Source: Rhodocollybia butyracea
Taxonomy: Eukaryota; Basidiomycota; Agaricomycetes; Agaricales; Omphalotaceae
DNA length: 37,530 bases
NCBI GenBank assembly: GCA_015501585.1
Contig: JADNRY010000572.1
Coordinates: 1 to 37,530, forward strand
Reading direction: 5' to 3'
This document shows, piece by piece, positions 1 through 9,810 of the stretch (positions are counted from its first letter, which is position 1; each line of letters begins with the position of its first letter). The notes beneath the pieces are model-generated. The model ran no database searches, had not been told where the DNA came from, and saw only the letters and a list, made by a program, of their open reading frames with translations. The position numbers were made by a program, and so were the translations under genes.

Positions 1-279
1 TCAAAAAGCTCCGCTGGAATGGGGGTTGAACGTTTGAACGTTGAGGAAGAGGTGCCGGAACATCCTCAGTGAATTTCACGCAACCTGGTTTGACCCGTTC
101 AGGAGTTCGGCTAGGCGTCCTAGTGCTACTTAAGCGCAAACCCGAATAATAACTTTCGAAATACGCATACTTGCTGTAGACAGGAAATAGTACTTGTTAT
201 TCAGCGCTTTTTTTCTCCACCTTGTCCATTCCTGAGTACGTCAGTATTTGCATATACCGGCCAGCTAATCCTGCTACAA

Positions 280-879
280 AGTGGAAACCCAGGTAGTAAT
301 AAATGCATACATGGCCATAACAACTATGGCAGAAAAGTCACCGGCTATCACCATCGCCAACACAGCTCCCCCACTAAGTAGCCCAAGAAGGGCCGTCAAA
401 GTTGCAAAAAGAGAAGACACTCCGATCTATATAATCGTATCTGGTTTTTCCGATTCAGAAAGTGACTAGAGTTCCTTACCGCTACTCCTTCCCCTGGAGA
501 AAATCCCCAGCGGAAGATATGACGCAGTCGCCAGGACCACAGTTCCCCTGTCGAGATGGTCACCTGCGATAACATGATTCTGCCGGGCTTTGCGACTCAT
601 GCTTTTCTTGCTCTTTATTCCCGATGAGCTAGCGCTGGTGGTGAAAGGGAGAGGTGGGGAGTCATCGATTCATCTTCGGAGTCGGTATGGGGAGAGGCTT
701 CCAACGATGTCGCGACAGTCGTACGTAAGAGACCGACCAAGGGGTCAGTGTCGAATGATCGAAAGCATTGTCGGCGCCCGCGTTGGCAGCTCAAGTGAAT
801 ACCCATCCTCTAAGCATTGAACCCACGCATCCTCTTCAGCGGCGAGTAAACCCTCGAGGTCGATGTCTACTGGTAACAT
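280..879 (-). pseudogene. possible degenerate small membrane-protein gene
   Basis: I do not recognise a family. On the minus strand an ATG at 879 opens an acidic N-terminal stretch (begins MLPVDIDLEGLLAAEED) that stays open for about 44 codons and then hits a stop; continuing needs a frame change. At the far end, after an AG that looks like a splice acceptor near 443, about 50 codons run open to a TAG near 280 and encode two very hydrophobic stretches typical of transmembrane helices (for example FATLTALLGLLSGGAVLAMV). The two ends may belong to one decayed or multi-intron gene, or to two unrelated fragments. No neighbour in the window supports a function. Confidence 0.25.
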
Positions 880-1130
880 AGTGAAGTGTTAGTAAGATAA
901 TAAAGGAAAATTCGATTGAAATCAGATACTCTGGCGCCTCGTCACCAACGACGTTAGTTGCATGATTAGAACATTACATGAACCAAGGTTGAAAAATAGA
1001 AAAACATTGGATAGCCTCGAGTGACATTGCGCGGATCGTCACACGAGGTGACGAAGAGAGCGTATATGGTAATAGAGCGTATCTGCAACCGCTAAAAAGG
1101 CGACATGTAACGAGGAGACGATGAGACGGC
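880..1130. other. non-coding stretch with scattered short direct repeats
   Basis: No convincing coding region. The motif GTAACGAGGAGACG occurs near 1107 and again near 1242, and related 'GAGGAGACG' strings lie between. These surround the inverted repeat at 1131-1310 and probably belong to the same repetitive patch. Confidence 0.3.
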
Positions 1131-1310
1131 GTGACAAGCTTGCGGTTGTCATCCGCGATCGCTGTGTGACGTAGTGAGGAGACGCCGAGGTCACCGAGCG
1201 GACTGCAAATACGCTCTAATAGCAACCCTAAAGACGTCACTTGTAACGAGGAGACGCTATTTCTCCTCGCTACGTCCCACCGCGATCGTGGAAGACCGCA
1301 AGCTTGTCAC
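1131..1310. repeat. imperfect inverted repeat with about 50-bp arms
   Basis: The left arm (1131-1182, starting GTGACAAGCTTGCGG) reads as the imperfect reverse complement of the right arm (1262-1310, ending CCGCAAGCTTGTCAC). The outer 15 bases match perfectly and the rest matches with a few differences and small gaps. About 80 bp lie between the arms. It could be a small foldback or MITE-like element, or part of the surrounding repeat patch. No coding content is seen. Confidence 0.6.
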
Positions 1311-1317
1311 GCGAGTG

Positions 1318-1545
1318 AAGCCGGGAGGAGAATGATGGGAGGAGAACTGAGGAGAATGAGCTAGTCGATCCTGGAGAATGGGGGAGGAGAACGAATGATG
1401 GGAGGAGAATGATGGGAGGAGAATGATGGGAGGAGAACGAATGATGGGAGGAGAATGATGGAGGAGAATGATGGGAGGAGAACGATGGGAGGAGAACGAT
1501 GGGAGGAGAATGATCGAAGCTGGGAGGAGAATTAATGATGGCAAA
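1318..1545. repeat. minisatellite of GGGAGGAGAATGAT-type units
   Basis: A purine-rich tandem repeat with a unit near 14 bp (GGGAGGAGAATGAT), repeated about a dozen times with small variants (AACGAATGAT, AACGAT). The Ser/Pro/His-rich open frames on the minus strand here are artefacts of the repeat. The strand asymmetry (almost all purine on plus) and regularly spaced GG/GGG runs could allow unusual DNA structure. Confidence 0.9.
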
Positions 1546-1851
1546 AGAAATTAGTACTAAAATTTGGAACATCGCGAGTGCGCAGGTTGTTATACTGCTG
1601 CTGTCCCTTCGCCAATGAGGAAAAAACGCCTCTATTCGTATGTATAGTGAAGTTTCAGTAGGTACCCTATACCGCAAGACTCGAGATTGATTGAATGCCC
1701 TTAAATCGGTAGCGCCCGTACGATGGGCAACTCACGGGGCTGCCATACGTTGAACCGTCTTTAGTCGGACCGAGCAGAAGAAAGATCCACAAGCAGTGAG
1801 GGCGACTCGGATTGTCAGCTTTACCAGGAAAGAACACGGGCCAGTGCAGGG

Positions 1852-1909
1852 GAATGGGATGGTGAAGGCGGGACCGTCGGGACGATTTCCCGCCTTCACC
1901 ATTCCATTC
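1852..1909. repeat. perfect-looking hairpin, 22-bp arms
   Basis: The left arm 1852-1873 (core GGTGAAGGCGGGA) and right arm 1888-1909 are reverse complements over 22 positions with one mismatch, around a 14-nt loop at 1874-1887. Nothing coding surrounds it. It could be the palindromic centre of a small foldback element. Confidence 0.7.
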
Positions 1910-2690
1910 GTGACGCTGTTTGGGGACACAAACGAGGTGAAGGTAGGGCTAGGTAGGGCCAAGAGAATTAGCGTGATGGGATTCGGGACTCAGGCTGGTA
2001 AGCATCATCTTCACAATGCAGCAGTCGAGCCCTCACAGCGATGTCTCGCGACGAATCTTAATCCATCGCAGGGAAAACGGTAGATTCTACTACTGTGAAA
2101 TATGGCAGTTGCTGAACCACCGACGAAATAGATGTCGATATCGGCGATATGTAGGATGCTAAGGATGTTTCGACATCGACGACGTCCCCGATATCGGCAG
2201 TTCCGACATCCCCGATATCGGATACAGATAATTGGGACCAGAATATTTCAAATTATCTCACGATTTTCTATCGATATTATGAAGCTTTTCGGGGTCATAA
2301 TAGCGCCAGAAAACTTTCCGAAAATCTTGGCTTTTCCGCTTTCGAAATTTGTTAAAAATCTTGAAGTATCCGGGCCCATATATGGCAAGATTTAGCTAAA
2401 TATTCCGGTACTAAATATTTAATTTGATCTTCTAGTGAATATCTCATATTTTCGGCCTCATATTATGCCAAAAATTATTAAAACACTTGGGTCCAGAATG
2501 ATGAGACGATAATACCAAGATTATTCAAAATATTTTTCGCATTTTCTTACAATATCTAGGCAAGGAAAGTTTCACATGAGTATGACCTTTTCTTTGGATT
2601 ATCCGGGACCGAATACATGCTAATCCCCGCAGTGACTGTTACTTAACAGATTCAGCCGTCATTAAACGTTGCTGGCCAATTCGAGATGGT
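1910..2690. other. non-coding, AT-rich, with CCGATATCGG palindromes
   Basis: I see no gene here. A direct repeat of 17 bases (GAC[G/A]TCCCCGATATCGG) occurs at 2181-2197 and 2205-2221, each ending in the palindrome CCGATATCGG. From about 2230 to 2560 the sequence is strongly AT-rich. This resembles decayed mobile-element sequence, but I cannot name a family. Confidence 0.4.
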
Positions 2691-2970
2691 ACTTAAGTAG
2701 TACAGTTGTACATCTGCCACTAGCTGCCACCAAGGTGTTTTGAATATCTCGTAGGCTAAGCGGAAGGCACAAACATGTCATGTCCGTGGATGGCTGAGCG
2801 AATCAATCGCCAGAAAGTCGGCACAATTTTGCCTCATCTACTAACAACCCAAATCCAGTTCCCATCGTACTGTGGTGTGCCACAACTTAGCGTTGATTGG
2901 AGACATGTTTGATGCTCTGTAAAGTATACTGGCGCAAATGGGTGACAACTGACAACTTCTTCCATTATCT
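2690..2970 (+). repeat. remnant of duplicated block, shared with 33030-33320
   Basis: This stretch matches 33030-33320 in order (shared strings include ACCAAGGTGTTTT, TCATGTCCGT and GAGCGAATCAAT), with indels. The final part, around GGAGACATG, resembles the 'VGDAFNA...' part of relic gene Y at 6060, 20965 and 27370. It is therefore the worn edge of an additional duplicated unit. Confidence 0.5.
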
Positions 2971-3084
2971 GAGTAAAGATCAGCCAGTCTACTAGGGTTC
3001 AAAACTCTGCGCCTAAAAAAAACAATTCACTTTCGAGTGTGGGTATAACCTGCGCCTGTTTGTAGACACTGACCTTCGTCCCGA

Positions 3085-3400
3085 GGGGTATGATACTACA
3101 TCATTCAACTTGTACATCTTTGACTACCTGAAGGTCCAGATTAGAGTGAAAACTTTTCAGGCCCTGGCACAAGCTATCCTCTGGGGGCCAGTTTTTGTGT
3201 TCTAATAGCTGCTTCTTCCGTGAACAATGCCAGCAATTTTTGATATCCAGACGGAGGAGGGGGAAGAGGAGGAACTCTGCCATTTCCTGGGGCAGTGCTA
3301 ACGAGTGGTGTTATTGAAATTCTCCTTGATCGAGTTATATAGTTTAGTTGGTGCGTTTTGGTGAAGGAATGCAGAACTTGTTCTCTCATAGTCTCGCTGA
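3085..3400 (-). pseudogene. stub of P450 3' flank plus gene A C-terminal fragment
   Basis: 3090-3140 (CATTCAACTTGTACATCTTTGACTA...CTGAAGGTC) matches the sequence downstream of P450 copies 2 and 3 (near 17293 and 24553). 3230-3345, read on the minus strand, matches the Pro/Gly-rich C-terminal part of gene A (PGNGRVPPLPPPP against PGNGVPPPLPGPSP in the 17916 copy). Most of the intervening sequence is deleted. It marks an extra, nearly erased unit to the left. Confidence 0.6.
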
Positions 3401-3477
3401 TAAAGGAGGAGTGGATTGTGGTATCTGTTACTCGGAAGGAAACCAGTGTGCCACCTCTGAGCGGACGAAAACTAAGA

Positions 3478-3570
3478 TGATGACCAATTGCATTGGCCCA
3501 AGCCAGACTTCTCTAATATTGCTTATCAAAATATCGAAAAAGGACACGACCACTACCGTCTAAACTAAGG
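3478..3570. repeat. left boundary of the UTP7 duplication
   Basis: GATGACCAATTGCATTGG occurs here (3478) and at 11214, and similarity then continues, with an insertion in the right copy, into the 3' end of the UTP7-like relics. It marks the shared edge of the duplicated segments. Confidence 0.55.
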
Positions 3571-5580
3571 CTAAGTTTTCGATGTCCGTTTGAACCGATC
3601 CAACGCCGAACTCTTTTCCTGCGGTTCGTCTCCATATCTGACTCTTCGAATCTCCGCTTTGCGTTCAGCTTGCAGTTTTTTCGAGTTTGGCGCGAATAGC
3701 GACCTGTTGGAAAGGTGTGAGAAGATGAGCAATGGAATAACGATACAGAATATGTGAGTAAGGGGAGTGGAAGGGAAGAGAGAGAAACAGAGGCTAAAAA
3801 CGTGTATGCAGCAGGAAAATTACGTACCGCTGTAGGATCAATAACATTTATCCTCTGCTTCCTCAAGTACCTCTTCACGCTCTTGCCCTTCCCGCGCATC
3901 TTCCTCTTCTCTCGTTCCTCCTTGTCTATCTCACCTTTACTATCCGCGTCTTTGTCATTAGCGTCAGAAGCAACCGCTTCAGTCAAATCGGCTTTGCCCG
4001 AAACCTGTAGCCGTTCCGCACGCGAAAGACGACTGTAAAGAATCTCATTGACACGCGAGGAACTGCCTAGAGCTTTGAAGGCGGAGCCAAGCCTTCGACA
4101 AATTCTGGGTCAAGAGTAATCAGATCTGGTTGAACCTAGGCGTAGGGAAAAAATCGGTAAGACAGCGCAAACTAGCGATGAACACCACAAACCTTGTCGA
4201 GCAAAGCTCGAACTTCCCTCTCCCTACGTCCTTTCACACCTTCGTATAGGTCTAAACCCTCGCCGGTATCCATACCGCCTTCACCAGCCCCTGGAACTAG
4301 GATACTACTGGTTCCCTGAGCATGTCCGATGGATAGAATATCCCGCAATGGCGCGAAACGAAGGGAAGTGATCGGTCGACGGGATGCAGAGTAGAGGATG
4401 GGTCATGTAGAGAGGTGGTTGCGATGGCGCGTTATGAATGGTTTTTTATCGAGGGTGAGGTATACATGTTGACGCTGCCGCCACTTGCAACAGCAAGAAC
4501 ACCTTTCTGGCTTCATTCCGCTTCTGCGTCTCCTTTTCCGCCGCTCCTGAGGCACCATTCACGCACGGCGCCTTTCCAGGTTCGACAATCCCATACCTTA
4601 ACGTCGCTATCTTTCCAGCGGTGGCCATGTACCTGCCGCCCTCGCTCGGGTCAACAGTAACACTCGCTACAGGTCCAAGGTGTTCGAGGACTTTAACAGC
4701 TGGGTGTGGAAGATTTGGAGTCCACAATGTGACACAGGCGTTAGATAAAGAACTGTGTTCTGCGGATTCTGTGCAAGGACTGAGCATGCGGTACAATGTT
4801 CTGCGACGAGTTGACCGGTGGATGTATCTTGGTATTTCAAGTACCCTGCTGAGCCGACGCTGGCAAGAAGCTAGTGATATGGTAGAAATTCCAGCCTTGT
4901 TGGACTAATGTGATCTTTGAGCTTGTAGATTTCTGCGCCGTCTCGATCGTGGATAAAAGTATATTTTGGCGACAGCGTTAGAATGAAGGCCCCTGAGAAA
5001 AACGATGTCCTTACGTTTCGCCTGACTGCAGCTCGTTGTGTATAGCGCGTGTAAGGGTATCAAAGGAGACAACATGACCTGTTTTCCCTGCGATTGCGAT
5101 GTGCCGTCCGTTCTTTGTGTATCAAATTCTATAGGGCCCTCCATCGAGTCTCATTTCAAGCCGCCTTCGTGCAGCCTCCTTCGTGCAGCCTCCGCTTCTG
5201 CCTATCTGACAATCCCGCTCTGCATGAGGCGCCATGTTCTTTCTAATGGTCCGTCAGTTTGGATAAATCCTGAATCCCTCCGAAGGAAGCAAGTCTACTG
5301 CATTCGAAAGCAGGGCCTGAGATTGGGCGATGTGTCTTGCAGTTTTTACAAGCGAACGATGAAGGTTTTTGTTGGCAATCCACTTATACGGTGAAGATTG
5401 TATCGTTTCATTGCCCTGTGTTCGTAGAGATTTAGAAATGGCCGTGTTTTTTACTATCGAGGCAGAGGTTTTGTCACTTTTGATTTGCTACGTGGAGCGC
5501 CCAGCTTTGGGGTGAGATATCACGGTCCTTTTTTGTTTTCCGGCTAGCGACTGGATCGCATCGGCTTTAGCTATGAGGGT
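3571..5580 (-). pseudogene. UTP7: decayed UTP7 (U3 snoRNP WD40 protein), copy 1
   Basis: UTP7 (WDR46/BING4) is a WD40 nucleolar protein of the small-subunit processome, needed for 18S rRNA maturation. Fragments in several frames, read right to left, line up with it: the N-terminal charged part, GKQVM/GKTGH-type WD40 repeat pieces, [35 protein letters not shown], then the BING4 C-terminal region (DPEFV, EREKRKMRGKGKSVKRYLRK, NVIDPTAV). A recognisable intron lies at about 3711-3825. The last exon (ends near 3571) has one extra A in a run of As, which shifts the frame. Other lesions are spread throughout, and no initiator ATG remains at the expected N-terminus. It cannot make a working protein. 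The identification of the family is firm. Confidence 0.85.
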
Positions 5581-5589
5581 TGTATGAGG

Positions 5590-6660
5590 GCCATGATGGA
5601 ATGAAAAACCGGAGTCTCGGACCGCCAAGAATTATAACTTTGTTCCTTCTGCAAAAGCTACGCCGTTACACGCATCAAGGTCATCGGCGGACATGCGCAA
5701 CACGCGTTAGTATGGGGGAACTCAATATCTCTTATCTATTGTCTACTATAAGCCCACATATGGCACACACACATGTGTAACTGTTGGCGATAGAAGCCTT
5801 GCTCGACACCCAGACGCAAATGCAAGCTGGGTAGGCACGCGTGTACAAGTTGTTGAGAATGGGAAGCATGGCCACAATTCAAGAGGTCTGGACTCGGACA
5901 GGAAGCTTCTCTTGCCAGTGCTAAATTAATGAGAGCGTATCAAATAGATCAAATACATTTGCATCCCTCGGTCTCCCTCAATCCCTAAAACCCGAACCCT
6001 CAAGGCCTCAATATTTCAATCCCTATCGTATCCTTTGTATTGGTACCAACTTTCCGTCTGTGGCCAGTTTGGTTGGAGACGCATTCAATGCTCAGGTGAC
6101 TGGCAATGCCGACCGAAACGTGTGTGCAAAAGGCTACGTCTGCCGTGCTAGTTTCGGTGGAGCGATGATCAGTTGTTGGGTCTTGGGACGGGAATCATCT
6201 GGCAGCGAGAGTGCCTCTGGTCACAGCTGGGGCCCCGGTAGTGTTTTGCAATCTAGCTGTTCCTACTGCAACATTCTAGTGACATGAAATGCGCGTCTGC
6301 ACATTCAGAGATGGGCGATTATCAATTATCGGGCGGGGTTTGGGCACGAACAAATGGTATGAATCCAACCGCGGCGCCTTTGCCTCTGCAGATGAAGGGT
6401 TATCGGTGGAATACCTGCTCATCAGGTGAGATTTTAGTCTTCGATATCAGATAATTTTCTTATTAGCCAACAGGTTGGCATTTTCCACCGGGAACAGCAT
6501 CTATAACAACTCCTAGTATGGGGTTGGGACCGACTATCATTGTTAATATGACATTGGACAAGGGAGTGTGATTTGGCATGAGTGGTAAGTATATCAAGTA
6601 TGAGCACCGTAGGTTCACTGGGCTCATCAATAGGCTCCTTATATCCCAATGGCATCTCTT
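5590..6660 (+). pseudogene. relic of unidentified gene Y, copy 1
   Basis: I do not recognise the family. This block recurs at 13250-14330, 20010-21640 and 26570-27990 with the same order of pieces. Here one finds the upstream piece shared with UTP7 copy 2 (GGAGTCTCGGACCG...), a 'GAAGCCTTGCTCG' start-like piece near 5792, and an open run at 6060-6287 (LVGDAFNAQVTGNADRNVCA) that matches other copies. No frame is open throughout, so this copy is broken. It lies head to head with UTP7 copy 1, as in the other unit, so the pair was duplicated together. Confidence 0.45.
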
Positions 6661-7116
6661 GATCTAAGAATACTTGAGTACTATAATTTCGCAGGTCTGC
6701 AATTGGTGGACATCAGCATTGTAGGAAGCTTCAAGCTTTTGCGAGGAGAAGGTCACTTGTTCATAAGTCCGCGAGTTTCTCAACTAAGGTACCAATATAC
6801 TGACAGCTTACTGAAAACCTACTATTACAAGGATTCAAGCTCTTCAAACCATTTGGCAAAGTCGTTTGACCTCCTTTATTGCGGCTTAGTGATTTTTGGT
6901 ATCTCGTGGGCACATGGAAAGGCCCCATTGGATTTTGCTCGAACTATTCGATCAGCAGAACTGCTCTTTGTCCCGAACCTTTCTCGTGGCTTCCATCTTC
7001 AAAGTCCCCTCGTACCAAATCAGCAGTAAGGCGCTGACATCTGCAACACTGAAAATCAGACTTCCTTTGTGTCCATATCAAGATATTAAGGTAAGATCCA
7101 GGCCCTCGACAGTATG

Positions 7117-7192
7117 GAAATCACGGTGTTCTCCTTTTCGGTAATGTTCTTATATAAAGAAGCAAAATGTACGTCGACTCCCAGCTCTGACC
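7117..7192 (+). promoter_or_regulatory. core promoter of P450 copy 1 (TATA at 7151)
   Basis: TATATAAA at 7151-7158, 42 bases before the start codon at 7193. The preceding block (AAATCACGGTGTTCTCCTTTTC) is conserved ahead of all four P450 copies. Confidence 0.65.
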
Positions 7193-8080
7193 ATGGAACC
7201 TGCCTCATCTTTTTTCAATTTGGCCTTGTCCGGGGTTACAGTGTCGGCAGTAGCCCTAGTGTATCTCTTTTCACGCCGCCGTCAGTCCTTCGTCGAGTCC
7301 TACCCTCCAGGTCCCTTATTCTTCCTTACATCCATGTATGAAATGCTGATCCTCGGAACGGTATTATTACAGGAGATATTGTCTACATCCGTGAAAATAA
7401 CATGTTTATCCTCAACAATGCTCACATTGCCATCGATCTACTAGACAGGCGTGCTCGTATCTACTCGGATCGAGCAATGACAAATATGATGAAGCTGTTC
7501 GGACCTGTAACATTCTGAGTCGCTGCTAATTTTTTCGTTTGCAAGGTGTGGATTCGATGATATACTTTCCATATGAGTGAACATCATAACTTCCCTAACA
7601 AACTTGCCTCCAACATGGAATTGATTTCTCTTCGCTAACTCCCGCAGCGATATTCAGATAAATGGCGGAATAGGAGGCTTTTCCAGCAAATTTTTCGTAA
7701 ATCTGTCAAGGGTCGCTTTTATCCGGCGCAATACAAAGAAATTCACCAGTTTTTTGCGAAACTTGATGGATGTTCCAGAAGAATTTATGCAGCACACAAT
7801 GCTGTACGTTTTACTGGTTTAGGTGGGTAGGTAATTAAATACTGATTTTCTCCAAAGAGTCTCCCAAGACCTCATTTATGCTTCATTATATGGACTGGAG
7901 ATTCGTTCTGATGATTCTGTTGCCCACAGGGTTGAACAAACTGTGCTTTTACTTGGACGGGCAATTGTAGAGCCTTTCCCTGTCATTGAACGATTTCCGC
8001 GGCTGCGCTTCATGCCTTCCTGGTTCCCCAGATGTGGTTTTCAAAAGTTAGCAAAGGAATGTGTAGCAGGTGTGAAGTAG
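7193..8080 (+). pseudogene. cytochrome P450, copy 1: 5' half only
   Basis: The start matches the intact paralogue (membrane anchor, RRRQSFVESYPPGP hinge). Right after PPGP about 70 bases are missing, so exon 1 runs straight into intron 1 and the first splice donor is lost. The third exon has lost its donor (ATATGAGTG instead of ATACAGGTG). Exon 4 carries a 3-base deletion and an extra base. Exon 5 is recognisable through ERFPRLRFMPSWFPRCGFQKLAKE and then stops at AGGTGTGAAG, where similarity to the other copies ends abruptly at about 8079 and a TAG follows. Everything for oxygen and heme binding is missing. Non-functional. Confidence 0.9.
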
Positions 8081-8528
8081 CGATCCAGGATTATGCGTTC
8101 TGGCTTTCGTAATTCCCACTTTCCACTGTGGAAACCAAACTGTGGAAACTGTCGAACAGACCCTTATGTAAGTACTAGAAGGAACATAGATGAGTTTTCT
8201 ATCACAACCTCGTGGTTGCTTTGTGTTGATTAAATTTTGCAAGGTCTATTATCCAGGGTGCGAAAGTCCTCGGTTAACGTTCAACGTCCAACAGTGACTC
8301 ACAAACTCGTACTTGATTTCATAAAAGGTACATTGGGGTGCTTTATCTATGGAGCTATGTACTATCTAAAAAGTACAGGCTCATACTGGAATGAGAAGAC
8401 TAGCAGCTGCCACATGCCAGAGGTGGCTTGGCTGGAGGGCGATACTGCTGAGGAAGCCCCTCTTTGAGTTCAACAATACAGGTTAGGCCGAGTTAGGAAT
8501 GATTGCAGCTGCTTGTTTGGGCATCAAT
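8080..8528. other. unique spacer between P450 fragment and terpene synthase
   Basis: No gene recognised. The sequence shows no similarity to the other duplicated units. It starts at the breakpoint of the P450 fragment and includes the 15-bp palindrome TTTCCACTGTGGAAA at 8120-8134, followed by a direct repeat of CTGTGGAAAC. It contains the 3' flank of the convergent sesquiterpene synthase. Confidence 0.4.
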
Positions 8529-9675
8529 TCAAACGCATCTAGTCTTTTCGATTTCAGGACCTTTCCCTCGAAAGTATCGCCAACTCTCGAAACACCAGGC
8601 ATCATTTCCACGGAGCCAAAAACCTACATCATCACAGTAACGGCGGATTTGAGGATTGATGACGGGACCCCAGTCTGGCAAATTCCTGTAATTTTCCAGG
8701 ACCCTCTCAACAATTTTATCGTGGTATCTGCCAATCCAGTCCATTGCTCCTTGCACATCAAGGTTATACTGGTTCATGATGATTGTAACAAGGTTATGGA
8801 GATCATTTCCAACAGCCTGCTCGACGTTGTAGGAGCATATATCCTGCAACAGTAATTGAGCCAGAATGTTGAGTGGTCATTTTTTGAAAGCTCACATTTC
8901 CAATAATCACTATATCTATGCACCCAATAATAAATTCATGAATCACCGGATGCTCCATAACCTCATCCGGGATGTCCATGGTAAACTCAAGAACGGCGAA
9001 ACACGGTTTCATCCCGACTGTGTCTCTGCGTACTTGAAAGTATGAGTCGACATCACGAATGTGATTATCAACTCTATCAATCGCTTGCTGGATAACAGAG
9101 TTGATGTAGAGCTCGTACGTGTCGATAAAGCGCCGCTGCGCGGTAGGGGTGGCGCCTTTACGTGCAATTTCCCAATACCTGAAAAATATTGAGCTTTATG
9201 CTCGTGCAATCAGGAAAGAGCGTACTGGCGATGAATTTCACCACCAATGAACTCGCCCTTAGGGCGTGGGATGTGGGGGCGGCGGATGGCGTCCATGATG
9301 ATATCAACTTGCTTTTGTACAACGTCGGGTTCAGCTACATCTGAATATTCATCGAAAATGAAGAAACAGTTCATTAGATCACATATTGAACGGAAGTGGG
9401 CGAGATCTGCATGAGGGTATGTATAAGACGCCAAGAGACCTAACAGAAGAGTTAATCTTTCTTCAGAAGAGGTGTAGTAAAAATGACGAACTGAAATTGC
9501 AGAGATCGAATGCCTTCTGGGAACTTGGATCAAAAGCGTTGAAGCTTCTCAACCAGGCCGATGACAAGGCTTGCTGTTCCTCGCTGGCAGGGTTGGTATG
9601 AAGAGGCCATGGCCACTGTTTGGCAAGTGTGTCTGGAATGTAGAACTTGTTTATTGTCTGAGTTTTTTGAGACAT
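8529..9675 (-). CDS. sesquiterpene synthase (class I), intact, four exons
   Basis: Predicted to ionise and cyclise farnesyl diphosphate in a Mg2+-dependent reaction in the cytosol. Exons on the minus strand: 9675-9492, 9439-9226, 9178-8896, 8843-8529, all with GT..AG introns of about 50 nt; spliced length 331 residues, normal for the fungal family. The aspartate-rich metal motif is D91-E-Y-S-D95 ([15 protein letters not shown]). The second metal motif, split by intron 3, is N227-D-I-C-S231-Y-N-V-E235. The usual C-terminal Arg-Tyr pair is R316-Y317. The C-terminus (EKTRCV) is short but in place. The start ATG at 9675 is the first in frame, about 55 bases after an AATAAAA that may act as TATA box. 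The product cannot be read from sequence; clade assignment (protoilludene/humulyl-type or other) needs a tree. It lies next to the P450 array, which makes those its likely partners. Confidence 0.95.
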
Positions 9676-9810
9676 GGGGGAAAAGTACTGTGTCCTCCTC
9701 TTTAAGAACTTTTTCTTTTTGAGGTCATTTTATTGCAGCGTCAAAAAAAAATAGCGCTTGATACTGGGTGAGAGAATATTGAACAGCTTTGAGGCTTGAA
9801 CCGACAGGTA
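9676..9810 (-). promoter_or_regulatory. upstream region of the sesquiterpene synthase
   Basis: Short 5' flank between the synthase start and the tail of the LINE insertion. It holds an A-run at 9742-9751 (plus strand) and an AATAAAA on the minus strand. If the LINE is a later insertion, the native promoter may have been displaced beyond it. Confidence 0.35.

Noticed and set aside
1257..1677. Two long Ser/Pro/His-rich open frames on the minus strand
   Set aside because: Both are translations of the minisatellite in different frames; the lack of stops follows from the repeat unit.
8499..8855. 118-codon plus-strand open frame
   Set aside because: Antisense shadow of exon 4 of the sesquiterpene synthase, whose conserved motifs are on the minus strand.
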